Assembly: GCF_015767245.1 (NCBI RefSeq)
Contig: NZ_JADOTV010000029.1
Span: 1-44,307 of the forward strand
Length of the DNA stretch: 44,307 bases
DNA from: Aureivirga sp. CE67
GTDB taxonomy: Bacteria; Bacteroidota; Bacteroidia; Flavobacteriales; Flavobacteriaceae
Direction of reading: 5' to 3'
How positions within the stretch are numbered: position 1 is the first letter of the stretch; each line of letters opens with the position of its first letter. The notes beneath the pieces were generated by a model. That model was not told the DNA's origin, did not search any database, and was given only the letters and a program-made list of their open reading frames with translations. The translations under genes were made by a program, and so were the position numbers. This document shows, in pieces, positions 26,508 through 35,197 of this stretch.

Positions 26508-26615
26508 TTAAGAATTAAAGATTTTTTTAATATTTGTGTAGTAATTCATGATCACACAAATACTAGAAACAATGGGCACACTTTATAAAAGTGCGCCAGA
26601 TTTTCATTATATGTT

Positions 26616-27539
26616 TTAAACACAACCGCATCCTAATAAATCTAGGCCGATATCCCAAAGGAAAGTCATTTTGTTATCATCGCTGATGTAAACCAAAACT
26701 CGGGTTGGGTATTCCAATTGATTGTTGATTGGAAATGAATCTGCATAAGCAAAATATAAGTTTTTGTAACCTTTTAATTTTGCAAAAGTCTTTAATTGAT
26801 CATCGTTTGATGGGCAATCGTAGCAGTTTTTCATAAAGTTTTCATGAAGAATAGCATCAATTTCTGGATAATTTTGATATTCTAAATCTAACTTAAACGG
26901 AGAACCGAAAACAACATTTTTGTCGGGATTATCCGTTGGTTCGTATGAATATTCATAATATTGAAGACATCTACTTTTTCCGAAACCAAAATCTTTAATT
27001 GTTTTAGTTTCTCTACCTTTTTCTGAGTAAGTGTAAATAGTTGGTTTCTTTTTATTCTTGAAAATTGAATCTAAATATTCTGGGTAATAAACCAGGTTAA
27101 TCTCTTTTTCAATTGGAATTTCTGTAATATGTTTTACGATTTTATTTTTTTCAGAATTATTGGCATGATGTGAAACAATTCCAACATCATCTTTAAAAAG
27201 ACGGTAAATAGGGAAAAGATGTTTATCATAATTGTTTTTCTTCATTTCAATTTTCCAATCCGAATCTAAATAAGATTTTAGGAATTTATTATTTAATTCA
27301 TTTCCTTGGTTTTCCTTATAAATTTTCTGAATAAGAACCTTTTTTTCTTTTTCCATCGGGCTGATTTGTTTCCAATATTTCGCACAACCTTTGATGTTAA
27401 AAGTAGAGTCTAAAGAATTTGTTTCTTGCGTTATTTCTTTCTTTTTTTCAGAAGTATTTTTTTTTGCTTTTGAATTTTCAGTCATATCACAAGAAATAAA
27501 AATTGTGATAATCGAAAAAGTAAATATTTTTTTTAGCAT
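26616..27539 (-). CDS. Lipoprotein of unknown function
   Basis: 307 residues. The N-terminus MLKKIFTFSIITIFISC is a lipoprotein signal with the lipobox Cys at residue 17. A Lys/Glu/Thr-rich low-complexity linker (about 22-45) follows, typical of a tether from the membrane. The remainder is a soluble domain with several Cys (IKGCAKYW, KSRCLQYYEY, KNCYDCPSNDD) and the ending LDLLGCGCV; the Cys pairs suggest disulfides or a metal site. I recognise no family. It converges on the methionine operon across a shared terminator. The 82 bases up to the upstream serine-hydrolase gene hold no obvious promoter. Confidence 0.7.
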   Translation of the reverse strand: MLKKIFTFSIITIFISCDMTENSKAKKNTSEKKKEITQETNSLDSTFNIKGCAKYWKQISPMEKEKKVLIQKIYKENQGNELNNKFLKSYLDSDWKIEMKKNNYDKHLFPIYRLFKDDVGIVSHHANNSEKNKIVKHITEIPIEKEINLVYYPEYLDSIFKNKKKPTIYTYSEKGRETKTIKDFGFGKSRCLQYYEYSYEPTDNPDKNVVFGSPFKLDLEYQNYPEIDAILHENFMKNCYDCPSNDDQLKTFAKLKGYKNLYFAYADSFPINNQLEYPTRVLVYISDDNKMTFLWDIGLDLLGCGCV

Positions 27540-27622
27540 TGATTTGTTAGTTTGATTTTAACTGAGCATCTAAAATTAAAAATATTCTAAATAATTTGAA
27601 TGAATTTTAAATAAAAAAACAA

Positions 27623-29041
27623 TTAATCTTTTTCTTTTAACATTGAATTGATATAATTATTCTCAGGATATTCTTTTTGAACTATTTTATAAAATGGAAT
27701 TGCTTTTTTTATTTCATTGTTTTCTTTGTAGAATTCTGCAATTTCAAAGGTTAGATTTATATCATTTGGAAATAATTTATGATCAAAAAGATAGATTTTT
27801 TCAGCTTTCTCTGTCAATCCAGACCAACTTAATTGTTTTGCTAAATCACTGATTAATTCTGGATGTTTAGAATATTTGTCTTTGTTTTTTTCAAAATTTT
27901 CAATTGCAACATCGAGATTATCTTCATAAACAGCCTTGTTTAAAGCTAAGAAGAATGGTGTTTTTTCTTTTGGTTTTCCTAAAAATATAATTTTCGAAAT
28001 ACTTTCAATAATGTATTTTTTTGCTTCATAACCTATACCGTTATTTGCTAGTAAAATGATTGTAAGATTCTCTTCTGGAAAACGATAAAGCATTGTGCTA
28101 TAACCTTCGATTTGGCCATCATAATTGATGTTTTTCAAAACTTCATTTCCAAATTTAAATTCCTCTACATTCCAGCCATTTCTATATTTTGGGTTAAAAA
28201 GAATCTTTTTAGAAGTTTTGTTTAAATAATTGTCAGAATAAAAAAGTTGCTCAAATTTTAATAAATCTTCTGCTGTAGAATAAATATTTCCTGCACCATT
28301 GAATAGGAAATAATTGATGTAATTTTGATTTCGATATCCTCCATTTTTTGAAAAACGATATCCTGAAGCTAGATTTTTTACAATTTTATCATAATGATAA
28401 ACTCCCGTATTTTCCATTTTTAAAGGGAAAAAAAGATGTTTGTCGATTGCTTTTTCAAAAGGAAGATTCGTGACTTTTTCGATAATTAAGCTTAATAAAA
28501 AATAATTGGAATTCGAATAATGATAACTTTCACCTGGTTCAAAAAATAAATCTAATTTTTCGATTTCTTTTAAAAATTCTTCTTTGGAAAAGTATTTATT
28601 AAAATTTCCTTTAATCCAACCGTCTAATAAAAAGTAATTTGGAATTCCTGAAGTATTACTGATCAGATGATGAATCGTTATGTTTTTATATTTTTCAGCA
28701 GAAAATTCTGGGAAATATTTTAAAATAGGGTCTTCAAGGTTTAGTTTTTTTTCTTGAGCAAGTTTTACAACTAGAGTAGAAGTCATGGATTTAGAAATAG
28801 AACCAATCACAAATTTTGTATTGTTTTCCATTTTAATATTCCAATCTCTATTCGCAATTCCATAAGATTCTTGAAAAAAAGATTCTCCTTTTGAAGCAAT
28901 TAAAACAGTTCCAGAAAAAGCTTCATTTTCAGAGAATTCTGTCAATAATTTTTTGATATGATATATCTTGTCAATTTCTGGATTTTGAGAATAGAGAATT
29001 TTTGTACAAATAAAAAGTACAATTAGAAGTGTTTTTTTCAT
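27623..29041 (-). CDS. Periplasmic serine hydrolase of the class C beta-lactamase fold with C-terminal TPR-like region
   Basis: 472 residues with a signal peptide (1-18, ending LYSQ). The catalytic Ser-x-x-Lys tetrad SISK is at 81-84 (FVIGSISKSMTS) and the Tyr-Ser-Asn motif at 175-177. The third motif, usually H-x-G, reads NYDGQIEGY, with Tyr in place of His. Residues about 360-470 (YEDNLDVAIENFEKNKDKYS, WSGLTEKAEKIYLFD, FYKENNEIKKAIPFYKIVQKEY) look like helical TPR units. Enzymes of this family hydrolyse esters, D-amino-acid peptides or lactams; the substrate cannot be read here. A role in beta-lactam resistance is not implied. Confidence 0.85.
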   Translation of the reverse strand: MKKTLLIVLFICTKILYSQNPEIDKIYHIKKLLTEFSENEAFSGTVLIASKGESFFQESYGIANRDWNIKMENNTKFVIGSISKSMTSTLVVKLAQEKKLNLEDPILKYFPEFSAEKYKNITIHHLISNTSGIPNYFLLDGWIKGNFNKYFSKEEFLKEIEKLDLFFEPGESYHYSNSNYFLLSLIIEKVTNLPFEKAIDKHLFFPLKMENTGVYHYDKIVKNLASGYRFSKNGGYRNQNYINYFLFNGAGNIYSTAEDLLKFEQLFYSDNYLNKTSKKILFNPKYRNGWNVEEFKFGNEVLKNINYDGQIEGYSTMLYRFPEENLTIILLANNGIGYEAKKYIIESISKIIFLGKPKEKTPFFLALNKAVYEDNLDVAIENFEKNKDKYSKHPELISDLAKQLSWSGLTEKAEKIYLFDHKLFPNDINLTFEIAEFYKENNEIKKAIPFYKIVQKEYPENNYINSMLKEKD

Positions 29042-29107
29042 GGGTTATTTATTTTGAATTCAAAATAAAGACTCAGAAAAATCTAAAACCGAACAGAAAA
29101 TTAAAAA

Positions 29108-30436
29108 TTATTCAAGTTCATAACCTGCTAATCCAAGATAAATTTCATCAGCACTAGTTTTTCCGATGGAACTTGGAATTTCATAAGGAGAATCTGCTAA
29201 TTCAGTTAAAACTCCATTTGCACTTAAATAGAAAATAGAAATTTTATGTTCATTTATTGCAGAAATAACATAAACATAATTTCCTAAATTAATCAAATCT
29301 TTGAATTCATCTGGTTCTAAACCTTTTGCTTCGACTCTTCCATTTTCGATTTCAGAAATTGCATCATCTTCCCCGATATTATACGAAATAATTGCATTTT
29401 CTCCGAAGTTTACAGCAAAAAAAGTTTTTTTGTCTAAACTGATATTTGACCAACAAGTTCCAGGTTCGAATCCAGTTCCAGCTCTGAAGTTTTCTGAAAT
29501 TTCATAAGTAGAAGTATTTAAACTATACACATCATGATCAATTTTTTCTTCAATTAAATTAAAGCTAGCAGCATAAGATCTAGTTCCATTTGGAGACCAA
29601 ACAGCAGCTGTAGTTCCACTAATTCCATCTTGGAAGAAAGAATGTGCTAAAGTTGAATTTCCATTGTTGAAATCGTAAAAATTCACATAACTTGGTTTTA
29701 TAATATCTGGGTTTGGAAAAGGAACACTGAAATGATAAATACCTAAAGTCGAAACCGAAAGACGATCACCGTTTTGGTTGAAATCGACACTTGAAATTCC
29801 TCCAATATTTGCATCAAAATACGAATCGATAATAGTTTCAAAAGTTAAAATTCCAGTATTTTTATTTAGAGAAAAAAGAACAACACTTCTTTTGTCAGAA
29901 TTAATAAATTCTCCGCTTGGAGTTTCGCTTTCTCCAGCAAAACCGTATGTAGAATGTTGATTTCCGACTACAACCCAGGTTTTTCCGTTTTGTTCTGTGA
30001 TAGCTAAAGTAACTGGGCGAATCCCTTGGCTATCGATATTAAAAGTAGATTCGTTTTCAGGAGTTTGATCAATTAAAGTTAAATTTCCTGTAGGTTTATC
30101 GATTTTAAAAACAGAAATAGAACCATTTTCTGGATTTTTTCCGGCATTTACAACTAAAAGAAAATCGTCAACAATTCGAATAGAAAACTGCGCATCAAAA
30201 TCACCTTCGATATTTGCCCCAATATCTTTTGTGAAAAAAGGAGAGTTTTCTAATTCTTCGACAGTTCCATCATCAAATTGTTTGAAACCTAAAACTGCAT
30301 TTTCACCAACAGGATTTGTTGAAGTATATAAAAAACCAGTAATTTTCTTCTCAGGAGTAATGTAGTCTCCATTATCATCATTTTTACAAGAAATAAATGT
30401 TAGAATTAAAACAGCGAAAAATATTTTTTTAAACAT
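29108..30436 (-). CDS. Lipoprotein with a lactonase-like beta-propeller
   Basis: 442 residues; MFKKIFFAVLILTFISC is a lipoprotein signal with Cys at residue 17. The mature protein has repeated beta-strand units with the pattern of 6-phosphogluconolactonase-type (YbhE-like) propellers: GFLYTSTNPVGENAVLGFKQ, NGSISVFKIDKPTGNLTLID, RSVVLFSLNKNTGILTFE, AVWSPNGTRSYAASFN and HKISIFYLSANGVLTEL. The lipid anchor and the absence of an obvious catalytic residue argue against a cytoplasmic lactonase. A surface binding or scaffolding propeller is as likely. It lies upstream of the serine hydrolase in the same direction with a 66-base gap, so the two may be co-transcribed. Confidence 0.75.
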   Translation of the reverse strand: MFKKIFFAVLILTFISCKNDDNGDYITPEKKITGFLYTSTNPVGENAVLGFKQFDDGTVEELENSPFFTKDIGANIEGDFDAQFSIRIVDDFLLVVNAGKNPENGSISVFKIDKPTGNLTLIDQTPENESTFNIDSQGIRPVTLAITEQNGKTWVVVGNQHSTYGFAGESETPSGEFINSDKRSVVLFSLNKNTGILTFETIIDSYFDANIGGISSVDFNQNGDRLSVSTLGIYHFSVPFPNPDIIKPSYVNFYDFNNGNSTLAHSFFQDGISGTTAAVWSPNGTRSYAASFNLIEEKIDHDVYSLNTSTYEISENFRAGTGFEPGTCWSNISLDKKTFFAVNFGENAIISYNIGEDDAISEIENGRVEAKGLEPDEFKDLINLGNYVYVISAINEHKISIFYLSANGVLTELADSPYEIPSSIGKTSADEIYLGLAGYELE

Positions 30437-30509
30437 AACAGAATTCTAATTTTGAGTTCTATTAAATTTACCACTTTATTTTCAAAACTTGGTTAGCTAG
30501 ATCTTTAAT

Positions 30510-30547
30510 AAGAAAAATCACAACAAATTGTCTTATGTTGTGATTTT
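30510..30547 (-). terminator. Terminator after the 71-residue membrane protein gene
   Basis: AAAATCACAACA and TGTTGTGATTTT form a 12-bp stem with a 10-base loop. On the minus strand a T-rich run follows the stem. It sits 28 bases beyond the stop codon at 30575. Confidence 0.8.
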
Positions 30548-30574
30548 GAAATTAGAATTGACCAGAAATAAATT

Positions 30575-30790
30575 TTAATTATTTTCTTTATTTTGAATGG
30601 CTTTCTTATTGATTTTGTCGAAGAAAAATGTAAATGTAAAACCAAAAAACATCCAAAAAGAGAAACTTTTCCACAGTTCAGTTTTTATAATCTCTTTACC
30701 TTCTGCATAAGGAAAAAGAACATCAAGTGATAAAAACATAAAAGTTCCACAAAAAAGTCCCCCAAGAATCCAAAAGTATTTTTTTATCAT
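30575..30790 (-). CDS. Small membrane protein, two helices, function unknown
   Basis: 71 residues. The first helix spans about residues 5-23 (YFWILGGLFCGTFMFLSL) and the second about 44-60 (FSFWMFFGFTFTFFF). The short loop between them carries Glu and Lys residues, and the tail is basic (DKINKKAIQNKENN). No family recognised. It appears to have its own promoter with an unusual palindrome, and its own terminator, which supports it as a real monocistronic gene despite its size. Confidence 0.65.
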   Translation of the reverse strand: MIKKYFWILGGLFCGTFMFLSLDVLFPYAEGKEIIKTELWKSFSFWMFFGFTFTFFFDKINKKAIQNKENN

Positions 30791-30810
30791 AAATGATTTT
30801 ATTAATAGTT

Positions 30811-30859
30811 CAAAAGTAATTATTCTATGGGTTTTTTATACTATCCGTATGGGTAGTAT
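30811..30859 (-). promoter_or_regulatory. Candidate promoter with activator-type palindrome
   Basis: On the minus strand a -7 box TACTTTTG (30818-30811) fits TAnnTTTG, 20 bases before the ATG at 30790. No TTG is found at the -33 position. Instead an inverted repeat (ATACTACCC / GGATAGTAT, spacer ATAC; 30859-30838) lies there, centred about 43 bases before the expected start of transcription. That is a typical place for an activator site overlapping the -33 region. Confidence 0.5.
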
Positions 30860-30895
30860 TTTTGAGTTAAGAAAAGAGTAGGAGTTGGGTGTAAA

Positions 30896-30929
30896 ATAAA
30901 AAAGGTAATGAAATTTAATTTTCATTACC
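30896..30929 (-). terminator. Terminator after the 171-residue gene
   Basis: GGTAATGAAA (30904-30913) pairs with TTTCATTACC (30920-30929), a 10-bp stem with a six-base loop. On the minus strand it is followed by a run of six T and further T-rich sequence. It lies 69 bases after the stop at 30998. Confidence 0.8.
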
Positions 30930-30997
30930 TCTAATTTATATTTTATTATAAAAATCTTTAATGATTATTTAGGAATAGTCATATGTTAAAATTGGTT

Positions 30998-31513
30998 TTA
31001 AACCATCATCATACTTACCTCATTTTTAAGGAAAGCTAAACCAGTAGTTGTCGGAGATTCTCCTTCAATCATAAGTTTTAGAACTTCTTCTCTCAACTGT
31101 TGTGCATTTTTTACTTCAACGTTTGCAGTTGCTTTCTTTAATAAATGAATAGTTGTATTTTTTGTAGTTAAAATAGCATTCCAACATTCTTTGGTTAAAT
31201 AGATTTGTTGGGTTAAGTTATGTTCGAATTCCTGCTCAATATTTTGAACTAACAAGTTAAGGTAATCTTCTTTTTTCTCGCTTATAGGCTGAATTCTCAT
31301 CACAATCTTATTCGGACTTATTCTCTCAAGAAAAAGAGTCATTCGTTCGTAAGCTTGTAGTCTTAATGGCAAAGCGGTATTTTGTCCTTCTTGTAAAAGT
31401 TCAAACTTCCTTCTTTTTTCGTCGTTTTTTAAAAAACTAGCCATAATATAATATGAAGCACCAGCAGTAACAATGGCAGGCACAGTATATCCAATAATAT
31501 CAATTACTTCCAT
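30998..31513 (-). CDS. Membrane-anchored protein of unknown function
   Basis: 171 residues. A single N-terminal helix (about 4-26, IDIIGYTVPAIVTAGASYYIMA) is followed by a charged, mostly helical cytoplasmic domain: FLKNDEKRRKFELL, LRLQAYERMTLFLERISP, NIEQEFEHNLTQQIYLTKECWNA. The pattern of conserved-looking segments (RLQAYERM, EFEHNLTQQIY) resembles a protein I have seen widely in Bacteroidota genomes, but I cannot name a function. It has its own terminator and lies apart from its neighbours. Its length and composition are consistent with a real, conserved gene. Confidence 0.75.
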   Translation of the reverse strand: MEVIDIIGYTVPAIVTAGASYYIMASFLKNDEKRRKFELLQEGQNTALPLRLQAYERMTLFLERISPNKIVMRIQPISEKKEDYLNLLVQNIEQEFEHNLTQQIYLTKECWNAILTTKNTTIHLLKKATANVEVKNAQQLREEVLKLMIEGESPTTTGLAFLKNEVSMMMV

Positions 31514-31655
31514 TAATAAAAGTATGTTTGTTTAATTTTTTAGTCAGAAAATATGTTTACAATTCCAAATTTATTATAAATAAATTAGAATTTACTAATA
31601 TAACATTTAATTTTTTTAATAAAAGAAATATGTAATAAAAGTGAGATTTGGTAAA

Positions 31656-31697
31656 AAATAAAAGAGATAGATTTAAGTGATTCTATCTCTTTTATTT
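31656..31697. terminator. Long hairpin, probable terminator of pta-ackA
   Basis: AAATAAAAGAGATAGA (31656-31671) pairs perfectly with TCTATCTCTTTTATTT (31682-31697), a 16-bp stem with a 10-base loop. The flanking sequence is T-rich on both strands. It is the first strong hairpin downstream of the MITE-like element that follows ackA. Confidence 0.7.
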
Positions 31698-31721
31698 ATG
31701 TTTTTTATGAAGATAATTTTA

Positions 31722-31883
31722 AGAGCTTGTTTAAATTTATATCAAAACAGTTTAAACGCTTCTTAAAAGCTCTTTTTTGTATTTTTTCTCCTCCATAGCG
31801 ATGCTATGCACTCCAAAAAATACTTCAAAATAGCATTTTAATAAACTATAAAATAAATTCTGATACAATTTTAAACAAGCTCT
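31722..31883. mobile_element. MITE-like element, about 160 bp, with terminal inverted repeats
   Basis: The left end AGAGCTTGTTTAAA followed by TTTATATCA matches the reverse complement of the right end, AGAGCTTGTTTAAA followed by ATTGTATCA, over about 26 bases with few mismatches. Inside, GTATTTTTT (31779-31787) and AAAAAATAC (31815-31823) form an inner stem with apex CATAGC-GAT-GCTATG (31794-31808). If the repeat is taken from GAGCTTG, both sides are flanked by TAA, a possible 3-bp target duplication. It encodes no protein. It fills most of the 377-base gap between 31514 and 31890 and ends seven bases from the ackA stop codon. It could instead be a structured RNA. Confidence 0.75.
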
Positions 31884-31890
31884 AAGAAAA

Positions 31891-33078
31891 TTACGATTCA
31901 ATCAATTCATAAGATTGTTTCGCTATTTCGATTTCTTCATTTGTAGGAATTACTAAAATATCTACTTTTGAGTTTTCAGTATTAATTTTTCTATTTTCTT
32001 TAGAACGAATTTCGTTTATCTCAGTGTTTAATTCAATTCCAAGATATTCCATATCTGTACAAACTAATTTACGGATTACATCAGAATTTTCTCCAATTCC
32101 AGCAGTAAATACAATTGCATCTAAACCATTCATGATTACTGCATAAGAACCAATATATTTTTTGATTCTATAAGCATTCATTTCAAGAGCTAATTGGCAT
32201 TCTTCGTTTCCATTTTCAGCATTTGCTTCAATATCTCTCAAATCGCTAAATCCAGTTAAACCAAGCATTCCACTTTCTTTTTGTAAAATAGTATTTACTT
32301 TTTTTAAAGAAATTCCAAGTTTTTCAACCAAATAGAAAATCACAGATTGATCTACATCTCCAGATCTAGTTCCCATAATTAATCCATTCATCGGACCAAA
32401 ACCAAGTGTAGTATCCATACTTTTTCCATCTTTTATAGCTGTCATACTACAACCATTTCCAAGGTGAATTGTGATGATTTTAGAATTTTCTTTTCCTAAC
32501 ATCTCAATTGCTTTCTCAGAAACATATTTATGACTTGTTCCATGGAAACCATAAGAACGAATTTGTTCTTCTTCTAAGAATTTATTTGGAATTGCATATT
32601 TATAAGCTTCTGTCGGCATAGTTTGATGAAAAGCCGTATCGAAAACTGCAATTTGAATTGCTGTATCAAATAATTCTGAAGCAACTTCAATTCCTTGGTA
32701 ATTTGCTGGATTGTGAAGTGGCGCTAAAGAAAATAATTCTTTGATTTTTGCTTTTACTTCTTCATCAATAATTGTTGTTTTAGAAAAAGTACTTCCTCCA
32801 TGAACAACTCTATGTCCAACTGCTCGAATATCATTTTTACTCTTAATTACACCAACTTTTTCATCTAAAAGAAAGCTTGTAATTTTTTCTAAACCAACTT
32901 TATGATTTTCAATAAAAAGCGTTTCAGAAATAGAGTTATTATCTGTTTTATAATGAACTTGTGAGTCTGCTATTCCAATTCTTTCCACCATTCCAGAACA
33001 AATTACTGTTTCGGCTGGCATTTGAATTAATTGGTATTTAATAGAAGAACTTCCACTATTTATAATTAATATATTCAT
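31891..33078 (-). CDS. ackA: Acetate kinase
   Basis: Interconverts acetyl phosphate + ADP and acetate + ATP in the cytoplasm. 395 residues, the usual length. Signatures: NSGSSSIKYQL at residues 7-17, HRVVHGGSTF, VFDTAFHQTMP, YGFHGTSHKYVSEKA, IHLGNGCSM, MDTTLGFGPMNGLIMGTRSGD and FTAGIGENS. It follows pta by 25 bases in the same direction, forming the standard pta-ackA operon. A MITE-like element lies directly downstream, before the probable terminator. Confidence 0.97.
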   Translation of the reverse strand: MNILIINSGSSSIKYQLIQMPAETVICSGMVERIGIADSQVHYKTDNNSISETLFIENHKVGLEKITSFLLDEKVGVIKSKNDIRAVGHRVVHGGSTFSKTTIIDEEVKAKIKELFSLAPLHNPANYQGIEVASELFDTAIQIAVFDTAFHQTMPTEAYKYAIPNKFLEEEQIRSYGFHGTSHKYVSEKAIEMLGKENSKIITIHLGNGCSMTAIKDGKSMDTTLGFGPMNGLIMGTRSGDVDQSVIFYLVEKLGISLKKVNTILQKESGMLGLTGFSDLRDIEANAENGNEECQLALEMNAYRIKKYIGSYAVIMNGLDAIVFTAGIGENSDVIRKLVCTDMEYLGIELNTEINEIRSKENRKINTENSKVDILVIPTNEEIEIAKQSYELIES

Positions 33079-33103
33079 ATCGAGTGATTCTTTTTGTTTA
33101 AAA

Positions 33104-35197
33104 TTATAATCCTTGCGCTTGAATCGCAGTAAGAATTACAGTATTATAAATATCATCTACCGTACATCCACGACTTAAATCATTTACAGGAGCATTTAAA
33201 CCTTGTAACATCGGTCCAATTGCTAAAGCTCCAGTTTCTCTTTGTACAGCTTTATAAGTATTATTTCCAGTATTTAAATCAGGGAAAATTAAAACATTTG
33301 CTTGTCCTGCAACTTCCGAATCTGGCAATTTACTCTTACCAACATTGAAATCTACAGCCGCATCATATTGAATTGGTCCTTCAACTTTTAGTTCTGGACG
33401 CATTTTCTTCACGATTTCTGTTGCTGTTCTAACTTTATCTACATCTTCTCCTTTCCCTGAAGTTCCTGAAGAATATGAAAGCATTGCAACTCTTGGTTCA
33501 ATTCCAAAAGCTTTTGCTGATTCTGCTGAAGAAATTGCAATTTCTGCTAATTGAGAAGCTGTTGGATTTGGATTAATCGCACAATCTCCAAACACAGAAA
33601 CTCTATCTTCTAAACACATAAAGAATACAGAAGAAACTACAGAAACATTTGGTTTTGTTTTAATGAATTGTAATGCTGGACGAATTGTATGTTGCGTTGT
33701 ATGTGCAGCTCCAGAAACCATTCCATCAGCTAGACCTTTATACACCATCATCGTTCCAAAATAAGATACATCTGCCATCATATCTTTCGCCATATCCATG
33801 TTGACATTTTTGTGTTTTCTTAAATTATAGAAAGTTTCCACAAAATCAGTATAATATTTTGACTCCACAGGATTGATGATGTCTACTTTATCATAATCGA
33901 TTGTAATTCCAAGAACAGCAGCCTTTCTCTGAATTCTGTCAATATCTCCTAAAAGCGTAACTTTTACAATATCAACATACGAAAGACGTGCAGCAGCTTC
34001 TAAAACTCTTTCATCAGCTCCTTCTGGAAGTACGATATGTTTTTTCTCTTTTCTTGCTCTTTGTACTAAATTGTATTGGAACATTCTAGGTGTAATTCCA
34101 TTCGACTCAAATGTGATTAATTTTTCAGCTAAACGATCTGGCTCTACATATTCATCAAAAGTTTTTAGAGAAGTTAAGATTTTATCTTTGTTATTTGCGT
34201 AAATTTTCGAATCGATTGATCCTACTTTGTTTGCAGTTGCGAAAGTTCCGTCTTCTACAGAAATAATAGGAACAATTCGAGAAAGACCTTCAATTAATTT
34301 TACAATCGAATCTTCTGGAATCAATCCTCCAGTCAGAACAATTCCTGAAACTTTTGGATAATTTGCAGATAAATTTGCTTGTAAAGCTCCTAAAATAATA
34401 TCAGCTCTATCACCTGGTGTAATTACTAAATTATCTTGTTTTAAATGCGTCAGATAATTTCTTAATTGCATTGCTCCAACATTCACATTTTCAACTTGGT
34501 TGTTTAAATATTCTTCACCAAGAATCACATGAGCTTCCAAAGCTTCTACAATTTCCTTTACAGTAGGATTCGAAAGTGCAGCAATTTTAGGAATTGCTTC
34601 TACAATAATATTTTTTGGAAGATTATTTTCAATTCCGTTTTTAACTAATTCAATATTTTGAACTTCAACTTTATTAGCAATTACAGAAAGAACTTCCACT
34701 TCTTTTTCTTTGAAAGAATCATAAGCAATATGAATACTTCCAACCAATTCTTCTAAAGTTTTTCCGATACCAGAACCAACAATAATTGCTGGTATTCCAA
34801 GGTTTTTAGCGACTAAAACATTTACATCCATTTCAATTACCAATCCTTCACCAGAAAAATCCGTTCCTTCTACTAAAACAAAATCAAAACGTTCTTCTAA
34901 GGCTTTAAACTTTTGGATAATTGTATCGATAACATCACCAACTTTTCCACTGTTCCGTTTTGCAACAATCTCACTTCTTTTGAATGCATATGCTTCTTCA
35001 AATTTTAAGTCAATTTCAAAATGAGATAAAACAGTATCAATATGATTATCTGTTTCTCCTTCTTTAAAATCATCAATAATAGGACGGAAATATCCAACAC
35101 TTGCAGTTCGTCCTAAAAGCATACGCATTAGACCTAGTGTTACGATGGATTTTCCACTATTTGGTTCGCTTGTTGCAATATAAATCGCCTTACTCAT
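33104..35197 (-). CDS. pta: Phosphate acetyltransferase
   Basis: Converts acetyl-CoA and phosphate to acetyl phosphate and CoA. 697 residues from the ATG at 35197 (MSKAIYIATSEPNSGKS); a TTG two codons upstream is not favoured. It is the long form: N-terminal P-loop, BioD-like domain (ATSEPNSGKS, 7-16), a central DRTGG-type domain (about 215-330, TPGDRADIILGALQA), and the C-terminal PTA catalytic domain (about 365-697, VLPEGADERVLEAA, DGMVSGAAHTTQHTIRPA, FGDCAINPNPTASQLAEIA, YSSGTSGKGEDVDKV). On the minus strand a TATCTTTG (35224-35217) fits the -7 consensus 20 bases before the start, but no good -33 element is seen. Confidence 0.97.
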   Translation of the reverse strand: MSKAIYIATSEPNSGKSIVTLGLMRMLLGRTASVGYFRPIIDDFKEGETDNHIDTVLSHFEIDLKFEEAYAFKRSEIVAKRNSGKVGDVIDTIIQKFKALEERFDFVLVEGTDFSGEGLVIEMDVNVLVAKNLGIPAIIVGSGIGKTLEELVGSIHIAYDSFKEKEVEVLSVIANKVEVQNIELVKNGIENNLPKNIIVEAIPKIAALSNPTVKEIVEALEAHVILGEEYLNNQVENVNVGAMQLRNYLTHLKQDNLVITPGDRADIILGALQANLSANYPKVSGIVLTGGLIPEDSIVKLIEGLSRIVPIISVEDGTFATANKVGSIDSKIYANNKDKILTSLKTFDEYVEPDRLAEKLITFESNGITPRMFQYNLVQRARKEKKHIVLPEGADERVLEAAARLSYVDIVKVTLLGDIDRIQRKAAVLGITIDYDKVDIINPVESKYYTDFVETFYNLRKHKNVNMDMAKDMMADVSYFGTMMVYKGLADGMVSGAAHTTQHTIRPALQFIKTKPNVSVVSSVFFMCLEDRVSVFGDCAINPNPTASQLAEIAISSAESAKAFGIEPRVAMLSYSSGTSGKGEDVDKVRTATEIVKKMRPELKVEGPIQYDAAVDFNVGKSKLPDSEVAGQANVLIFPDLNTGNNTYKAVQRETGALAIGPMLQGLNAPVNDLSRGCTVDDIYNTVILTAIQAQGL

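Noticed and set aside
26573-26602. Hairpin-like GGGCACACTTT / AAAGTGCGCC near the end of the 26616 gene
   Set aside because: The arms have a mismatch and bulge and no T-run follows; the nearby hairpin at 26474-26507 is a far better terminator.
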